DNA of 5,091 bases, taken from NCBI GenBank assembly GCA_946494435.1, contig CAMMBO010000060.1:1-5091 (forward strand). Direction: 5' to 3'. Within the stretch, counting starts at the first letter, position 1; every line of letters begins with the position of its first letter. Both the position numbers and the translations under genes were made by a program. Shown here piece by piece: positions 1-5,091 of this stretch. A model generated the notes under the pieces. It did no database searches. It was not told where the DNA came from and was given only the letters and a program-made list of their open reading frames with translations. The stretch is from an uncultured Mycoplasmatota bacterium (lineage in GTDB: Bacteria; Bacillota_I; Bacilli_A; RF39; UBA660).

Positions 1-3
1 TGT

Positions 4-675
4 ATGAAACTTAATGCAAAGAGTGCCTATCAATTGTTAATAGATGGTGTTATTCAAGAGTCTAATGATTTTAATAAGCCTGAAAATCGTTGGATAAAGC
101 ATTGTATTTTTGCAGGTGTAGCGGCAGGGAGGATTGCTAGAAGATTGGGGCTTGATGGTGATTTTGCTGAAGCATGTGGATATTTACATGATGTTGGAAG
201 AAAAATTAGCCATCCTGCTCACGTGGTCGAGGGTTATCGTTACTTAAAGAGTAGGGGATATGATGAGATGGCAAGGTATTGTATTACTCATTCTTTTGTT
301 GATAATGATATTCGTTTAACTGCAGGTGGACCCTTACGCACTGATACCGAAGCGTTAGTTGCTCCATATTTGGAAACTCATCCAGCCACTATTTATGATA
401 ATATTGTTCAGCTTTGTGATTTGTTTTGTTTAGATAGTGGTTTTACTACTGTTGAAAAAAGATTATTAGATATTTCTGTTCGCAAAGGTGTATATTCTAA
501 TTCTTATGAACATTTTTGTAGTGCTTTAAATTTAAAGAGCAAAATTGAAAAACAGATGGGCTGCTCTTTATATTCTTTATTTCCTGAAATTTCTAGTGTT
601 GATCTTTCTAATGTTTTTAGTGATTATCAAAAATTAGAGTCTTTATTAATTCAGTCTCCTGTAAAAAAGAAATAG
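4..675 (+). CDS. HD-domain metal-dependent phosphohydrolase (possibly 5'-partial)
   Basis: This is a predicted soluble cytoplasmic HD-superfamily hydrolase of 223 residues. The metal-binding pattern is visible in order: His33 in a helix (HCIFAGVAAG), the His62-Asp63 doublet in LHDVGRK, His70 in SHPAHVVEGY, His96 in ITHSF, and a late Asp139 in QLCDLF. This spacing fits a single compact HD domain filling residues 30-145. The C-terminal 80 residues are helical and less diagnostic, and the protein ends in a KKK tail. HD proteins hydrolyse phosphate esters of nucleotides or related compounds; the substrate cannot be read from this sequence. The doublet is HDVGR rather than the more common HDIGK. 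The start is uncertain: the codon before ATG at position 4 is in frame and open (TGT), and no ribosome-binding site is visible because the window begins there. There is no convincing terminator after the stop, so transcripts may run on into tRNA-Ser. Confidence 0.85.
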   Translation: MKLNAKSAYQLLIDGVIQESNDFNKPENRWIKHCIFAGVAAGRIARRLGLDGDFAEACGYLHDVGRKISHPAHVVEGYRYLKSRGYDEMARYCITHSFVDNDIRLTAGGPLRTDTEALVAPYLETHPATIYDNIVQLCDLFCLDSGFTTVEKRLLDISVRKGVYSNSYEHFCSALNLKSKIEKQMGCSLYSLFPEISSVDLSNVFSDYQKLESLLIQSPVKKK

Positions 676-681
676 TTTTTA

Positions 682-710
682 TTGACTTTTTTTCTTTTGT
701 CCTGTAATAT
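682..710 (+). promoter_or_regulatory. Promoter of tRNA-Ser
   Basis: The -35 box is TTGACT (682-687), followed by a 17-base spacer and the -10 box TAATAT (705-710). This is close to the sigma-A consensus and gives a predicted transcription start near 717, about 20 bases before the mature tRNA. It begins just 7 bases after the HD gene stop codon. Confidence 0.7.
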
Positions 711-736
711 TATATGTGCGGATGCATTTTGATTAT

Positions 737-827
737 GGAGTAGTACTCAAGAGGCTGAAGAGGCGCCCCTGCTAAGGGTGTAGGTCGGGCAACTGGCGCG
801 AGAGTTCAAATCTCTCCTACTCCGCCA
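737..827 (+). tRNA. tRNA-Ser (anticodon GCU)
   Basis: The full cloverleaf can be drawn by eye. The 7-bp acceptor stem pairs GGAGTAG (737-743) with CTACTCC (817-823), followed by discriminator G and an encoded CCA (825-827). The D stem is CTC/GAG. The anticodon stem pairs CGCCC (764-768) with GGGTG (776-780), with one G-U pair, around loop CTGCTAA; the anticodon GCT is at 771-773 and reads AGC/AGU serine codons. The long class II variable arm (781-799) has a 5-bp stem GTCGG/CTGGC around GCAA, as expected for tRNA-Ser. The T arm pairs GAGAG with CTCTC around TTCAAAT. The gene is 91 bases long and appears intact. Confidence 0.97.
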
Positions 828-837
828 TTAAAAAATC

Positions 838-880
838 AAAAACTTACTAGTGTCAAACTGGTAAGTTTTTTCTTATTTTG
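838..880. terminator. Bidirectional intrinsic terminator (tRNA-Ser and the convergent unknown gene)
   Basis: A 13-bp stem pairs 838-850 with 858-870 (one G-T wobble) around the 7-base loop TGTCAAA (851-857). It is followed on + by a T-rich tract (TTTTTTCTTATTTT) and on - by TTTTTGATTTTTT. It can therefore end the + strand tRNA-Ser transcript and the - strand gene. The TGA stop of that gene (853-855) lies inside the loop, and its last few sense codons form one arm of the stem. Confidence 0.9.
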
Positions 881-1566
881 GCAATATCATCTTTCAAATT
901 ATACCATTTAATCTGGACTATAAATTTATCAATATCATTATTACGCCCTTTAGATGCAAATATTAATTTAGAAAAATGAATTGTTGATGATGGCTCTTTC
1001 TTTAAAGAAAGTAGCAATTTAATTATTTCATCTTTAGTAATATAAGTAAAATCATCAACTGTTCCATGGATTAAGATATCCGTGCTTCCTATTACAAAAC
1101 GATTAATTAATTTGATAAGTAAATCTTCATGTTTCATAAAATACTTATTAACTTTTCTTATTTTTCTTTTAAGTTTTAACTTATAATCCGGAAAAGTTAA
1201 TATTCTTTTGCCACTACCATTACGAGTACCATCGGCAAAGAAATAGTCAAGTATTATATCTATAATCTTAGGTGGAACTTTTTCTTGTTCTAAGAACTTA
1301 GTAAAATTATAGATATATTCATTATGAACTGTATTACATTTACCCATTTTAATACTAATGGATTTCTTTACTTTACCTACTTTAATCCAGATATCTTCTT
1401 TAGTTCTCTCAAAATTAACATAGGCAGATATTTTCATATCGTTGTTAATATACGGAAAGTTGGCCAGAAGAAATTTTCTAAACATGAGATTTACTTCTCC
1501 TACTTTCTTACCATTAAGGTAGTTAAAGAAGTCCCATTCGTTGTCAAAACCGTAGTTCCGTTTGAT
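853..1566 (-). CDS. Uncharacterised basic protein, probable ATC start codon
   Basis: From ATC at 1566-1564 this encodes about 237 residues; from the first ATG (1485-1483) it is 210. I prefer ATC. A perfect AGGAGGTG (1580-1573) sits 8 bases upstream, a stop codon (TAA, 1569-1567) lies immediately before it, and the 27 extra codons read as sensible protein (IKRNYGFDNEWDFFNYLNGK...). The ATG has a weaker AGGAGA about 11 bases away. The protein is lysine- and isoleucine-rich with no signal peptide or membrane segment, so it is probably cytosolic. Notable blocks, numbered from the ATG: DIWIK at 31-35 followed by SISIKMG at 42-48, FFADGTRNGSGKR at 82-94, and QIKWYNLKDDI at 191-201. The D31...S44-I-K46 arrangement on two predicted strands resembles a degenerate PD-(D/E)XK nuclease core, but this is weak. 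From memory, similar proteins of about 240 residues occur as hypotheticals in Firmicutes; I could not check this and I assign no function. Only 66 bases separate it from the upstream ATPase, and there is little room for a promoter. Confidence 0.75.
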   Translation of the reverse strand: MKRNYGFDNEWDFFNYLNGKKVGEVNLMFRKFLLANFPYINNDMKISAYVNFERTKEDIWIKVGKVKKSISIKMGKCNTVHNEYIYNFTKFLEQEKVPPKIIDIILDYFFADGTRNGSGKRILTFPDYKLKLKRKIRKVNKYFMKHEDLLIKLINRFVIGSTDILIHGTVDDFTYITKDEIIKLLLSLKKEPSSTIHFSKLIFASKGRNNDIDKFIVQIKWYNLKDDIAKIRKNLPV

Positions 1567-1572
1567 TTATAA

Positions 1573-1580
1573 CACCTCCT
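1573..1580 (-). promoter_or_regulatory. Strong ribosome-binding site deciding an ATC start
   Basis: AGGAGGTG on the - strand is a near-perfect anti-16S match, and 8 bases separate AGGAGG from the ATC at 1566. No ATG, GTG or TTG lies within usable distance in any frame with a long reading frame. The downstream in-frame ATG is 81 bases further on. Confidence 0.8.
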
Positions 1581-1596
1581 TCATAATAATTATTTG

Positions 1597-1634
1597 CAAG
1601 AAATAAAAAAATGCTCCAAAAATTTCGAAGCATT
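1597..1634 (-). terminator. Intrinsic terminator of the P-type ATPase gene
   Basis: On the - strand AATGCTTC (1634-1627) pairs with GGAGCATT (1617-1610), with one T-G wobble. The loop is 9 bases and AT-rich, and its ends can pair further. A U-rich tail TTTTTTATTTCTT follows. The ATPase stop codon TAA (1635-1633) overlaps the foot of the stem. The next gene downstream begins 44 bases beyond the hairpin. Confidence 0.85.
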
Positions 1635-3972
1635 ATATCTTTAGTTTTTTAACTATCTTATCTACTAATATTTCAAATAGTTTATATAACTCGTGAGAAG
1701 CAAACATTAAGATAAAGGTTATAAATATCATTAGGTAATCAAAATGAGTAATTGAGAAAAGGGTTGTTAAGTTCATTATACAGTAGATGAATAAGTAAAA
1801 CATTAAGGCAAAGAGAATTAGACGAATTCTATTAAATGGCTGACATACTTTATATAAAAGAATAAATGATACATAAGCTGTTATTGTTAAAGATAAGGTT
1901 GATACTTTAGCATACGTCAAACCTATAGCATTTCCAAATAATGTTATGATAACTATATTTAGGACTATTACAAAAGCAGGTGGGGCCGCTTTTTTTAGGA
2001 CATTGACTAAGAAGTTGCCCTCTACTCTATCTTTATTTGGCTCTAAAGCTAGTATGAATGATGGTATTCCTATCGTTACAACACTTGATAAGGTAAGTTG
2101 AACGGGAATAAAGGGGTATGACTCTTCTAAGAAAAGGAAGATAAAGGCAAGAAGTCCCGCATAAATTGTTTTAACTAGGAAAAGAGAGGCAGAACGTTGT
2201 AAGTTATTAATACTTCTTCTTCCTTCTAAAACGACACTAGGCATAGAATCAAAGTTAGAATCTAATAAGACAAGTTGGGAAACACTTCTTGCAGCATCTG
2301 TTCCACTAGCCATAGCGATAGAACAATCAGCTTCCTTTAAAGCAAGGCAGTCATTAACTCCATCTCCTGTCATGGCTACAGTATTTCCAGCATCTTTTAA
2401 AGCTTTAATTAAGATATGCTTTTCTTCTGGTTTAACTCTACCAAAAACATCATATTTAAGGGCGGAGTCTCTAATCTCTTCTTCACTATGTAAAGTAGAT
2501 AAATCGATAGCTTTTAAGTTATCCCCTACTTTAGCACGTCTTGCAATATTTAAAACGGTATTTTTATTATCTCCTGAGATAATTTTAACTTTTACTCCTT
2601 GGTCTTTAAAGTATTTAATAGTAGACTCAGCTTCTTTTCTTATTTTATCTTGAAGTAAGATATAACCTAATAACTTTTGTTTTTCATTTTTCTTATTATA
2701 ATTACTATATTCTACGACTGCTACTACTCTTGCATCGCTAGTTAGACTATCTACTTCTTCTTTATATTTCTTATAATCTTTTAATAAAAACTCAGGCGCT
2801 CCTATAAATATCGTTTTGTCATCTTTCATTACTAGCCCAGAGCATTTAGTAGTGGAATTAAAAGGTACTATTTTCTCATAATCTACTTTATTTTTATTAT
2901 AGAAAGCATTCTTTAAAGCCTTTGCTGTTGGATTATCATCATCTATAATATGAACAACACTTCCGAGTAAATCCTTTAATTCTACTTTTGACATTTCTTT
3001 AGCAATGACATCTTTTACTTCCATAACTCCTTCGGTAATAGTTCCTGTTTTATCAAGACAGATAACATTAACTCTTGCAAGGGTTTCAATACAATATAAA
3101 TCTTGCACTAAGACTTTTCTTCTTGATAGTCTTATAACACTAACAGCGAAAACTGTACTTGTAAGTAAAACTAATCCTTCCGGTATCATACCGATAAGGG
3201 CGGCGACTGTATTAACAACAGCATTTTCAAAGGTATTATTAGGTAAAAATATTTGTCTTGCAAATAAAAGTATTCCTAAAGGAACAATAACAAATGAGAT
3301 AGTCTTTACTATTTTATTTAAACTTCTCATAATCTCACTAGATACTTCTTTAATATATTTAGTATCACTACTTATTTTAGCAGTATAGTTATCATAACCA
3401 ATATGCTCTACTTTACATATACAGGTTCCACTTACAATAAAACTACCTGATAAAAGCATATCTCCTTCTTTTTTTAAGACATTTTCTTCTTCTCCTGTTA
3501 TAAAAGACTCATCTACTAAGACTTCTCCTTCTTTAATGATAGAATCTACTACTATTTGATTACCGCTAGTAAATTTAACAATATCATCAAGGACTACTTC
3601 ATCTAAGGATACTTCTTCTATTTTAGAATCTCTTATTACTTTAATCTTATGCTCTGATATTACGGATAGTTTATCTATGGTATACTTGGACCTTAACTCT
3701 TGAATAGTACTAATTAAGGTATTTAGAACGATTATAATTATAAAAGTTAAGTTTTTAAAAGAACCTACTGATATTATTGCAACTGCTAGGACAATATTAA
3801 TGATATTAAATAAAGTAAAAGCATTTTCTACTACTATTTCTTTAACGCTTTTAGTTTTAACATCAGTATTAAAATTAACTAGATTATCAGTAATTCTTTC
3901 TTCTATTTGGCTTTTAGTTAAACCTCTTTTTATATCAGGATTATATCTTTTTATTTTATCTTTCATATACAT
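1633..3972 (-). CDS. P-type cation-transporting ATPase, CtpE-like
   Basis: This is an integral membrane ion pump of about 779 residues that forms an aspartyl-phosphate intermediate from ATP. Landmarks, numbered from ATG 3972: actuator-domain TGE at 159-161; IPEGLVLLTS in M4 (263-272); DKTGT at 307-311 with phosphorylated Asp307; an FNSTTK nucleotide-domain motif near 371-376; SGDN at 466-469; and the hinge TGDGVND at 535-541. About ten membrane helices are seen: two before the actuator, two flanking PEGL, and six after residue 590. There are no N-terminal CXXC or His-rich metal domains, so it is not a P1B copper/zinc pump. The PEGL-VLLTS run and the later GIPSFILALEPN resemble mycobacterial CtpE, which has been reported as a Ca2+ uptake pump. 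Calcium is thus a reasonable but unproven substrate. GTG 3975 is only 3 bases from the AGAAAG at 3984-3979, whereas ATG 3972 is 6 away, so I chose the latter; ATG 3966 is also possible. The gene is transcribed divergently from the four-helix membrane protein. Confidence 0.93.
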   Translation of the reverse strand: MYMKDKIKRYNPDIKRGLTKSQIEERITDNLVNFNTDVKTKSVKEIVVENAFTLFNIINIVLAVAIISVGSFKNLTFIIIIVLNTLISTIQELRSKYTIDKLSVISEHKIKVIRDSKIEEVSLDEVVLDDIVKFTSGNQIVVDSIIKEGEVLVDESFITGEEENVLKKEGDMLLSGSFIVSGTCICKVEHIGYDNYTAKISSDTKYIKEVSSEIMRSLNKIVKTISFVIVPLGILLFARQIFLPNNTFENAVVNTVAALIGMIPEGLVLLTSTVFAVSVIRLSRRKVLVQDLYCIETLARVNVICLDKTGTITEGVMEVKDVIAKEMSKVELKDLLGSVVHIIDDDNPTAKALKNAFYNKNKVDYEKIVPFNSTTKCSGLVMKDDKTIFIGAPEFLLKDYKKYKEEVDSLTSDARVVAVVEYSNYNKKNEKQKLLGYILLQDKIRKEAESTIKYFKDQGVKVKIISGDNKNTVLNIARRAKVGDNLKAIDLSTLHSEEEIRDSALKYDVFGRVKPEEKHILIKALKDAGNTVAMTGDGVNDCLALKEADCSIAMASGTDAARSVSQLVLLDSNFDSMPSVVLEGRRSINNLQRSASLFLVKTIYAGLLAFIFLFLEESYPFIPVQLTLSSVVTIGIPSFILALEPNKDRVEGNFLVNVLKKAAPPAFVIVLNIVIITLFGNAIGLTYAKVSTLSLTITAYVSFILLYKVCQPFNRIRLILFALMFYLFIYCIMNLTTLFSITHFDYLMIFITFILMFASHELYKLFEILVDKIVKKLKI

Positions 3973-4000
3973 CACTATCTTTCTACATCACTTTTATTTA

Positions 4001-4009
4001 ATAATAACA
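4001..4009 (-). promoter_or_regulatory. Extended -10 promoter of the ATPase gene
   Basis: On the - strand TGT (4009-4007) precedes TATTAT (4006-4001), an extended -10 element. No good -35 is present at 17 bases (TCACAT). The predicted start near 3994 gives a leader of about 22 bases that contains the AGAAAG ribosome-binding site. Confidence 0.5.
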
Positions 4010-4027
4010 TATTTTTCGTAAATATGT
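4007..4027. repeat. Inverted repeat between divergent promoters, candidate operator
   Basis: A perfect 8-bp inverted repeat, ACATATTT (4007-4014) and AAATATGT (4020-4027), is separated by TTCGT. It fills the gap between the - strand -10 (4001-4006) and the + strand -10 (4030-4035), and it touches the TG of each extended -10. Both predicted transcripts start outside it, so it should act as DNA rather than as an RNA hairpin. The size suits a dimeric helix-turn-helix repressor. It does not match the Fur, Zur, PerR or CopY boxes I know. No regulator gene lies in the window. Confidence 0.5.
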
Positions 4028-4035
4028 GATATAAT
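4027..4035 (+). promoter_or_regulatory. Extended -10 promoter of the four-helix membrane protein gene
   Basis: TGA followed by a perfect TATAAT (4030-4035) forms a consensus extended -10. The -35 region 17 bases upstream (ACATAT) is poor, which the extended element can offset. The predicted start is near 4042. The ATG at 4037 would therefore lie upstream of the transcript, which rules it out as the start of the downstream gene. Confidence 0.65.
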
Positions 4036-4066
4036 AATGGCAAGAAAAAAGGAAGGTGTTTATTTT

Positions 4067-4915
4067 ATGCGAAGTTTTATTAATTATTTACTTACTATTA
4101 CTTTGTTTATTGCTGTTATTGTTACTATTGCCATTTTTACCGTGGGAAGTCTTACTAGTCCTAGTTCAACAAGAAAGATGCTAGATAATATTGACTATGA
4201 TGTAGTTATCAATGATTTTAAAGATACTGATTATGGGAAAGAACTTTATAATTATGCAGATAGTTATGGTGTTTCTTCTGATAAAGTAGATTCTATTTTA
4301 AAGACTGAGGAAGCGAAAGATTATGTTAATAAAGTATTACAGCAAGGAATTGATGCTTATTTAAATAATGGTAGTATTGAAATTAATGATGATACTAAAG
4401 AATTTATTAATAAGGCAAATAAGAAGTATGAACTTAATTTAGATGATAATGAGATAAGTGAACTTGAAAGTTATGCCAATGAAGCGATTAATGATAATTT
4501 AAATGTAGTTGTGGGTAATACTGATACTAGTGATGATACTAATTCTACAACTGAAGGACAGTTTTTAATTGATATTATAAAGATTTGTAGAGATGATAAT
4601 TTACATACTACTCTTTATATAATAATTGGTGTTATTACTTTGTTATTATTTATAAGTAGTTTTAAGAAGAAGAACTTCTTAGAATATATCGGTATTGTTT
4701 CTATAACAGTGGCGATATCTACTCTACTATTTAATGGTTTAATGGCTTTAATAAGTGATAGAATGACTAGTGTTGCTAATGCTACTATTATCTTAAAACC
4801 TGTTACTGATACATTCTATATGATTACATTTATTGGTATTATTCTTGGAATTGTTTTACTTATTGCACAGCATTTTATTAATAAGCATGTTAATAAAGAA
4901 GTTGTTCCTTTCTAG
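4067..4915 (+). CDS. Four-helix membrane protein with acidic outer domain, function unknown
   Basis: The protein has 282 residues and I do not recognise its family. The start is ATG 4067, 8 bases after GGAAGGTG (4051-4058). The in-frame ATG at 4037 overlaps the promoter region and would add only ten residues (MARKKEGVYF). Predicted topology: an N-terminal helix or uncleaved signal anchor at 5-27; a hydrophilic domain at about 30-175, probably outside the cell; then helices near 181-198, 206-228 and 248-268, ending in a short tail. The basic KKK at 200-202 between helices 2 and 3 fits an inside loop. The outer domain is helical and strongly acidic, with an Asp/Thr/Ser/Asn-rich linker at 152-163 leading to helix 2. 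No catalytic motif, cysteine pair or lipobox was found. Its promoter lies back to back with that of the ATPase, which suggests shared control. A partner or accessory role for the pump is conjecture; a stand-alone envelope protein is equally possible. Confidence 0.85.
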   Translation: MRSFINYLLTITLFIAVIVTIAIFTVGSLTSPSSTRKMLDNIDYDVVINDFKDTDYGKELYNYADSYGVSSDKVDSILKTEEAKDYVNKVLQQGIDAYLNNGSIEINDDTKEFINKANKKYELNLDDNEISELESYANEAINDNLNVVVGNTDTSDDTNSTTEGQFLIDIIKICRDDNLHTTLYIIIGVITLLLFISSFKKKNFLEYIGIVSITVAISTLLFNGLMALISDRMTSVANATIILKPVTDTFYMITFIGIILGIVLLIAQHFINKHVNKEVVPF

Positions 4916-4945
4916 AAATAACTTCTTTTTTCTTTATTTTTTTGA
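4895..4945 (+). terminator. Intrinsic terminator of the four-helix protein gene
   Basis: AAAGAAGTTGTT (4895-4906) pairs with AATAACTTCTTT (4917-4928), with one G-T wobble, around a 10-base loop. A long T-rich tract follows (TTTTTTCTTTATTTTTTT). The TAG stop (4913-4915) lies in the loop, and the last codons of the gene (KEVV) form the 5' arm. Confidence 0.88.
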
Positions 4946-4985
4946 TAATTTGTAACAAAAAATACTTTATTTTTTAGAGTTTCTA

Positions 4986-4994
4986 TGCTATATT
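4986..4994 (+). promoter_or_regulatory. Extended -10 promoter of tRNA-Lys
   Basis: TGC followed by TATATT (4989-4994) gives an extended -10; an overlapping TATTAT (4991-4996) is an alternative. The -35 region (TTTATT, 4966-4971) is weak. The predicted start near 5001 lies about 13 bases before the tRNA. Confidence 0.55.
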
Positions 4995-5013
4995 ATATGA
5001 GTAATCAATTTAT

Positions 5014-5089
5014 GGGCTGTTAGCTCAGTTGGTAGAGCAACTGACTCTTAATCAGTGGGTCTAGGGTTCGAATCCCTAACAGCCCACCA
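5014..5089 (+). tRNA. tRNA-Lys (anticodon CUU)
   Basis: This is a complete 76-base cloverleaf. The acceptor stem pairs GGGCTGT (5014-5020) with ACAGCCC (5079-5085), followed by discriminator A and an encoded CCA (5087-5089). The D stem is GCTC/GAGC. The anticodon stem pairs ACTGA with TCAGT around loop CTCTTAA, with anticodon CTT at 5047-5049 reading AAG lysine codons. The T arm pairs TAGGG with CCCTA around TTCGAAT. Only two bases remain after it, so whether a tRNA cluster follows is not visible. Confidence 0.97.
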
Positions 5090-5091
5090 CT

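Noticed and set aside
661..700. A/T hairpin after the HD gene (AAAAGAAA with TTTCTTTT) as a terminator
   Set aside because: The stem is 8 bp of nearly pure A-T with a long loop, and it overlaps the tRNA-Ser -35 box; it is probably a by-product of A and T runs.
853..855. UGA read as tryptophan (mollicute code)
   Set aside because: The TGA sits in a terminator loop at a natural protein end, tryptophans elsewhere are TGG, and no internal TGA occurs in any gene.
1496..1504. TCTCCTACT, also present in the tRNA-Ser 3' end (813-821), as a possible att duplication
   Set aside because: It is only 9 bases, with mismatches on both sides and no integrase in the window; this is chance level.
1324..4021. 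Open frames on + at 1324-1572, 2372-2653, 3005-3388 and 3800-4021
   Set aside because: They lie antisense to the unknown gene or the ATPase, lack ribosome-binding sites, and have composition expected from the complement of AT-rich coding DNA.
4037..4066. Upstream in-frame ATG that would extend the four-helix protein by ten residues
   Set aside because: It overlaps the region between the perfect TATAAT and the predicted transcription start, has no ribosome-binding site, and the ATG at 4067 has GGAAGGTG at 8 bases.
4430..4470. Acidic stretch ELNLDDNEISELE in the four-helix protein as an EF-hand calcium loop
   Set aside because: With Ile aligned to loop position 8, positions 1 and 3 are leucine and there is no glycine at position 6, so the calcium-binding pattern fails.

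Overview
The window is AT-rich and compact. It looks like chromosomal DNA from a low-GC Firmicute/Bacilli-type bacterium, possibly one of the uncultured gut Bacilli. Support for this: Shine-Dalgarno-led genes, CCA-encoding tRNA genes, strong U-tailed hairpin terminators, and a tRNA-Ser closely resembling the Bacillus pattern. The standard bacterial code is used. No TGA lies inside any protein-coding frame, tryptophan is TGG, and the one TGA stop (853-855) sits in a terminator loop, so a UGA=Trp mollicute code is not indicated.

Layout, left to right: (1) an HD-domain metal-dependent phosphohydrolase on + (4-675, start uncertain at the window edge). (2) tRNA-Ser(GCU) on + with its own near-consensus promoter and a terminator that also serves the next gene from the other side. 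(3) An uncharacterised basic protein on - (853-1566), whose best start is a non-canonical ATC preceded by a perfect Shine-Dalgarno. (4) A large P-type cation ATPase on - (1633-3972) of the CtpE-like type. (5) A 94-base divergent intergenic region with two back-to-back extended -10 promoters separated by a 21-bp inverted repeat. (6) A 282-residue four-helix membrane protein with an acidic outer domain on + (4067-4915). (7) tRNA-Lys(CUU) on +, ending two bases before the window end.

The ATPase and the four-helix protein are divergently transcribed from promoters flanking a shared palindrome. Co-regulation and a related role in the envelope or in ion homeostasis are therefore plausible, but this is inference. 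The two tRNA genes and the HD gene look like ordinary housekeeping neighbours. I see no transposase, integrase, CRISPR array or phage gene.

The most unusual points are the ATC start of the unknown gene, the palindrome fitted between the divergent -10 boxes, and the three intrinsic terminators whose hairpins contain the stop codon of the gene they end. No undescribed multi-gene system is evident. The best candidates for novelty are the unknown 237-residue protein and the divergent ATPase/membrane-protein pair.
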